A DNA stretch of 16,677 nucleotides, taken from contig DIVN01000080.1 in assembly GCA_002435875.1 (NCBI GenBank), positions 1,763 through 18,439 of the forward strand, written 5' to 3'. The translations under genes were made by a program, and so were the position numbers. Of the stretch, positions 14,176-16,677 are shown one piece after another. Below the pieces are notes generated by a model. The model saw nothing but the letters and a program-made list of their open reading frames with translations, made no database searches and was not told where the DNA came from. This stretch comes from Anaerolineales bacterium UBA6131. GTDB lineage: Bacteria > Chloroflexota > Anaerolineae > UBA2200. Numbering within the stretch: the stretch's first letter is position 1; the number at the start of each line of letters is the position of its first letter.

Positions 14176-15408
14176 ATGAGAGTTGTGGTTGCTATATTTG
14201 AACAATTGGTACCCATCTCTGGGGGCGGGACCCCGCGGACGACGCACATCATCCGTTCTCTGGTTCGTCGCGGACATGAAGTGTACGTGGCTGCAGGATT
14301 TGCCAACTCTGAAGAGGAAGCCAGGCGCGAACTGGGATGCGCTGGCGTTCTGAGACTTCCGTACGTCAGCCGGCTCGACCAGCGCAAGATGCTCAAGTAC
14401 CTGTTTGTCTACCCCTGGAATGTCCTGCAGATGGCCCTGTACGTTGCCAGGACCAAGCCCGACGTGGTCGTATCGCACAATACCGTTGCTGGCTATGCGG
14501 CGCTGCTTGGCAAGCGCCTGGCCAGACGAACGGTAACAGTGCTCGACTTGACCGATTTGCTGTTCGAGTATCTCGACAGCTACAGCAAGCGCTGGATACG
14601 CGCGGTGCTAAGCGTAGGTCGCTGGCTCGAGCGTTACGCGATTCGTCACTCTGACCACATCGTGACCATCAGCCAAGCAATGCGCCAGATCTTGATCAGC
14701 GACCATAAGGTGGCGGCGGAGCAAGTGCACATTGTGCACGACGGCGTAGACACAGAAGTGTTTGATGTACAGGATGCGGATGCCTTACGTCGAGAGGTGT
14801 CACCGTCGGCCAAACATGTTTGCATCCTCCACGGGGTGATTGATCCACAGGATGGACCGGAGGTGCTGGCTGAAGCTGCGCCTTACGTCTTGGAGCGCTT
14901 CCCAAACACGTACTTCTGGTGCGTCGGAGACGGCGCCGCGGTGCCTGACCTGCGCGCCATGGTCAGACAGAGCGGGATTGAGGATAGATTCGTGTTCACA
15001 GGCTGGTTGAGCCAGGGACAGGTGCCCAGGTACATCAACGCCAGTGACGTCGGAATAGTGGTCTTACCGGATGTCCTGTCCGCCCGTGGTCGCGTGACCT
15101 TAAAAGAGTTCGAGTACTGGGCCTGCAGCAAGCCCGCCGTCTTGCCGCGACTGCCCGCACTGCAGGAGATCATCCCCGAAGGCGAGGCGTCCTTCTTCTT
15201 CCGGCCAGGCGACGCACGTGACTTGGCCGAGAAGATCTGCGCTTTGCTGGCCGACGATGAACTGCGCCGGACGATGGGCCAACGGGGACTGGCAATGGTA
15301 CTCGATCGGTTCGAGTGGCGCGTGCTGGCCGATGAACTGGTCAGCCTTTGTGAAACATTCGCTCAGCTGCCTGAACATGGGCAGCTGAGCTCAGGAGGTC
15401 GCGAATGA
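14176..15408 (+). CDS. Family 4 glycosyltransferase
   Basis: A 410-residue GT-B fold glycosyltransferase. The N-terminal acceptor half begins VVVAIFEQLVPISGGGTPRT, with a glycine-rich loop after the first strand, and runs to HDGVDTEVFD, the usual hinge sequence. The C-terminal donor half contains ILHGVIDPQDGPEVLAEA, FVFTGWLSQGQVPRYINASD and the donor-binding acidic region LKEFEYWACSKPAV (E311, E313). It would transfer a sugar from a nucleotide donor during polysaccharide or glycolipid assembly at the inner membrane face. The ribosome site is weak (GGGGA 11 bases upstream). Its stop overlaps the radical SAM start (ATGA), so the two are probably translated together. Confidence 0.92.
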   Translation: MRVVVAIFEQLVPISGGGTPRTTHIIRSLVRRGHEVYVAAGFANSEEEARRELGCAGVLRLPYVSRLDQRKMLKYLFVYPWNVLQMALYVARTKPDVVVSHNTVAGYAALLGKRLARRTVTVLDLTDLLFEYLDSYSKRWIRAVLSVGRWLERYAIRHSDHIVTISQAMRQILISDHKVAAEQVHIVHDGVDTEVFDVQDADALRREVSPSAKHVCILHGVIDPQDGPEVLAEAAPYVLERFPNTYFWCVGDGAAVPDLRAMVRQSGIEDRFVFTGWLSQGQVPRYINASDVGIVVLPDVLSARGRVTLKEFEYWACSKPAVLPRLPALQEIIPEGEASFFFRPGDARDLAEKICALLADDELRRTMGQRGLAMVLDRFEWRVLADELVSLCETFAQLPEHGQLSSGGRE

Positions 15409-16677
15409 AGGCAATGGTCGTCAACCCGCCCTGGCCGGGAGAAGGCTTTGGCGCACGCTCTGACGTGCGTTGGCCACACAAGCGCAAGGACAAGTACATT
15501 GAGTATCCCATATATCTTTCCTATACGGTAGCCGTTCTAGACGAAGCCGGGTTTGAGGCGTCGTTTGTCGACGCGGTGATGGAAGAGCTTGATATCGAGC
15601 ACTTTGTTGAGCGCGTTCAGGCGATCAAGCCAGCGCTGCTGGTCATGGAATGCTCGACGCCGTCTATCCACCACGATCTGGCCACTGCCGCCGCCGTCAA
15701 AAAAGCCTTGCCAGACATCAAGATCGCGCTGCTCGGCTCGCACTCAACAGTCTATCATCAAGAGATCCTGCGTGAGAACGAGTGTATTGATGCTATCGTA
15801 CGCGGCGAGTTTGAGATCACCACTCGCGAGCTGGCACGCGCCATGCAAAACGGCGCGGATTGGCAGACAGTAGAGGGCCTGTCCTACCGTCGCGATGGTG
15901 AGCCTGTCGCCAATGCGGATCGCCCGGCGATTGCCGATCTGGACAGCCTGCCCTTTCCTGCGCGGCACATTGTCAAGAGCGTAGGCTATCGGGCTGCGAT
16001 CTACTCTGGCGACAAGTGTACATCGATGGTCAGCTCGCGCGGATGCCCCTTTCAGTGCACCTTTTGTGTATGGCCGAACACGCTGTATGGGCACCGCTTT
16101 CGGGCGCGCAGCGCCGGCAACGTTGTGGATGAAATGCAGCAGGTTGCAGAGAAGTACGGCATCGACGAGATTTATTTCGACGATGACACCTTCACCGTCG
16201 ACCGGCAGAGAGTGCTGGACATCTGTCGGATGATCGGGGAGCGCAACCTGAACATGTCGTGGATTGCACAGGCGCGCGTCGACACGGTCGACCGCGAAGT
16301 GCTGACGGCCATGAAAGGTGCCGGGTGCCATTACGTCCTGTTCGGCATTGAGTCCGGCTCGCCAGAAATGCTGGCCAGGATGAAGAAGAACATCACCCTG
16401 GACAAGGCCCGCCAGGCCATCGCGCTGTGCAACGAGCTGGGGATTAAGACGCAGGCCTTTTTCCTCTTTGGCATCCCGGGCGAGACTCCAGAGAGCATCG
16501 AGCAGAGCATCCAGTTTGCCAAAGAGCTAAACGCTTCGACGGTGCAGTTCGCTGTGGCCATCCCACAGCCGGGCAGCCCACTGTTCCGCGAGTGCATGGA
16601 CAATGGCTGGCTCATTTACAACGACTGGGAGGATTTTGCCTCGAGCCGGGCGATGGTTGAGACCCCCTTGCTGTCTC
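15405..16677 (+). CDS. Radical SAM protein with B12-binding-type N-terminal domain, 3'-truncated
   Basis: An iron-sulfur radical enzyme; 424 codons are visible before the window ends. The N-terminal 170 residues have the layout of a cobalamin-binding domain (MVVNPPWPGEGFG, then GSHSTVYHQEIL and IVRGEFE), and the radical SAM core follows with the cluster-binding C214-x3-C218-x2-C221 in CPFQCTFC, the YFDDDTFTVD stretch, GIESGS and FGIPGET. The DxHxxG motif that supplies the cobalamin ligand is not seen, so B12 binding is doubtful. AGGAGG (15393-15398) is 6 bases from the ATG, and the ATG overlaps the glycosyltransferase stop. Related proteins methylate or rearrange varied substrates; here the partner genes suggest a modification of a lipid, sugar or polyprenyl intermediate, which is inference. 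Confidence 0.93.
   Translation, partial: MKAMVVNPPWPGEGFGARSDVRWPHKRKDKYIEYPIYLSYTVAVLDEAGFEASFVDAVMEELDIEHFVERVQAIKPALLVMECSTPSIHHDLATAAAVKKALPDIKIALLGSHSTVYHQEILRENECIDAIVRGEFEITTRELARAMQNGADWQTVEGLSYRRDGEPVANADRPAIADLDSLPFPARHIVKSVGYRAAIYSGDKCTSMVSSRGCPFQCTFCVWPNTLYGHRFRARSAGNVVDEMQQVAEKYGIDEIYFDDDTFTVDRQRVLDICRMIGERNLNMSWIAQARVDTVDREVLTAMKGAGCHYVLFGIESGSPEMLARMKKNITLDKARQAIALCNELGIKTQAFFLFGIPGETPESIEQSIQFAKELNASTVQFAVAIPQPGSPLFRECMDNGWLIYNDWEDFASSRAMVETPLLS

Noticed and set aside
1..16677. CRISPR array, tRNA, rRNA, insertion sequence or attachment site
   Set aside because: Looked for on both strands by eye; no regularly spaced direct repeats, cloverleaf, transposase or flanking terminal repeats were seen.

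Overview
The window is 16.7 kb of GC-rich bacterial DNA, densely coded and almost entirely on the + strand. I see no rRNA, tRNA, CRISPR array, transposase or phage genes. The style suggests a member of the Chloroflexota, probably Anaerolineae-like. The clues are a glucose-6-phosphate isomerase resembling the C-terminal half of the transaldolase/isomerase fusion seen in that phylum, secreted proteins with long Thr/Pro/Ser stalks ending in a short 'LPLV' tail, and terminators without T-tracts. This placement is an inference (about 0.6).

Region 1 (1-4144) holds central sugar-phosphate metabolism: the C-terminal two thirds of a transketolase, a glucose-6-phosphate isomerase and a short-type 6-phosphogluconate dehydrogenase, all co-directional and closely spaced. 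Together they interconvert hexose and pentose phosphates.

Region 2 (4141-8196) follows without a break, because the dehydrogenase stop overlaps the next start (ATGA). It is a nucleotide-sugar and glycan module: a family 2 glycosyltransferase, a glucose-1-phosphate cytidylyltransferase-like enzyme (GTGA overlap), an extended SDR epimerase/dehydratase, and a zinc-finger-type sugar C-methyltransferase. The likely output is a branched, C-methylated activated sugar plus a transferase to attach it. The usual CDP-glucose 4,6-dehydratase is absent from the window.

Region 3 (8258-10310) encodes two adjacent secreted proteins: a 522-residue protein with a glycine-rich 'GVxG' repeat, and a 159-residue mucin-like Thr/Pro/Ser protein. 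Dyad structures lie on both sides (8203-8238 and 10323-10350), so the pair may be its own transcription unit. The Thr/Ser stalk is a plausible acceptor for the glycan made by region 2.

Region 4 (10475-11893) is a Gfo/Idh/MocA-type oxidoreductase with a cysteine cluster. It is followed by the only clear - strand gene, a 208-residue membrane protein built from four units of about 51 residues (12076-12702), which has the best promoter in the window.

Region 5 (13084-16677) starts after a gene-poor 380-base gap holding a candidate promoter and an operator-like dyad. It encodes a GalE-like SDR, a family 4 glycosyltransferase and a radical SAM protein cut by the window end. This looks like a second cell-surface polysaccharide operon.
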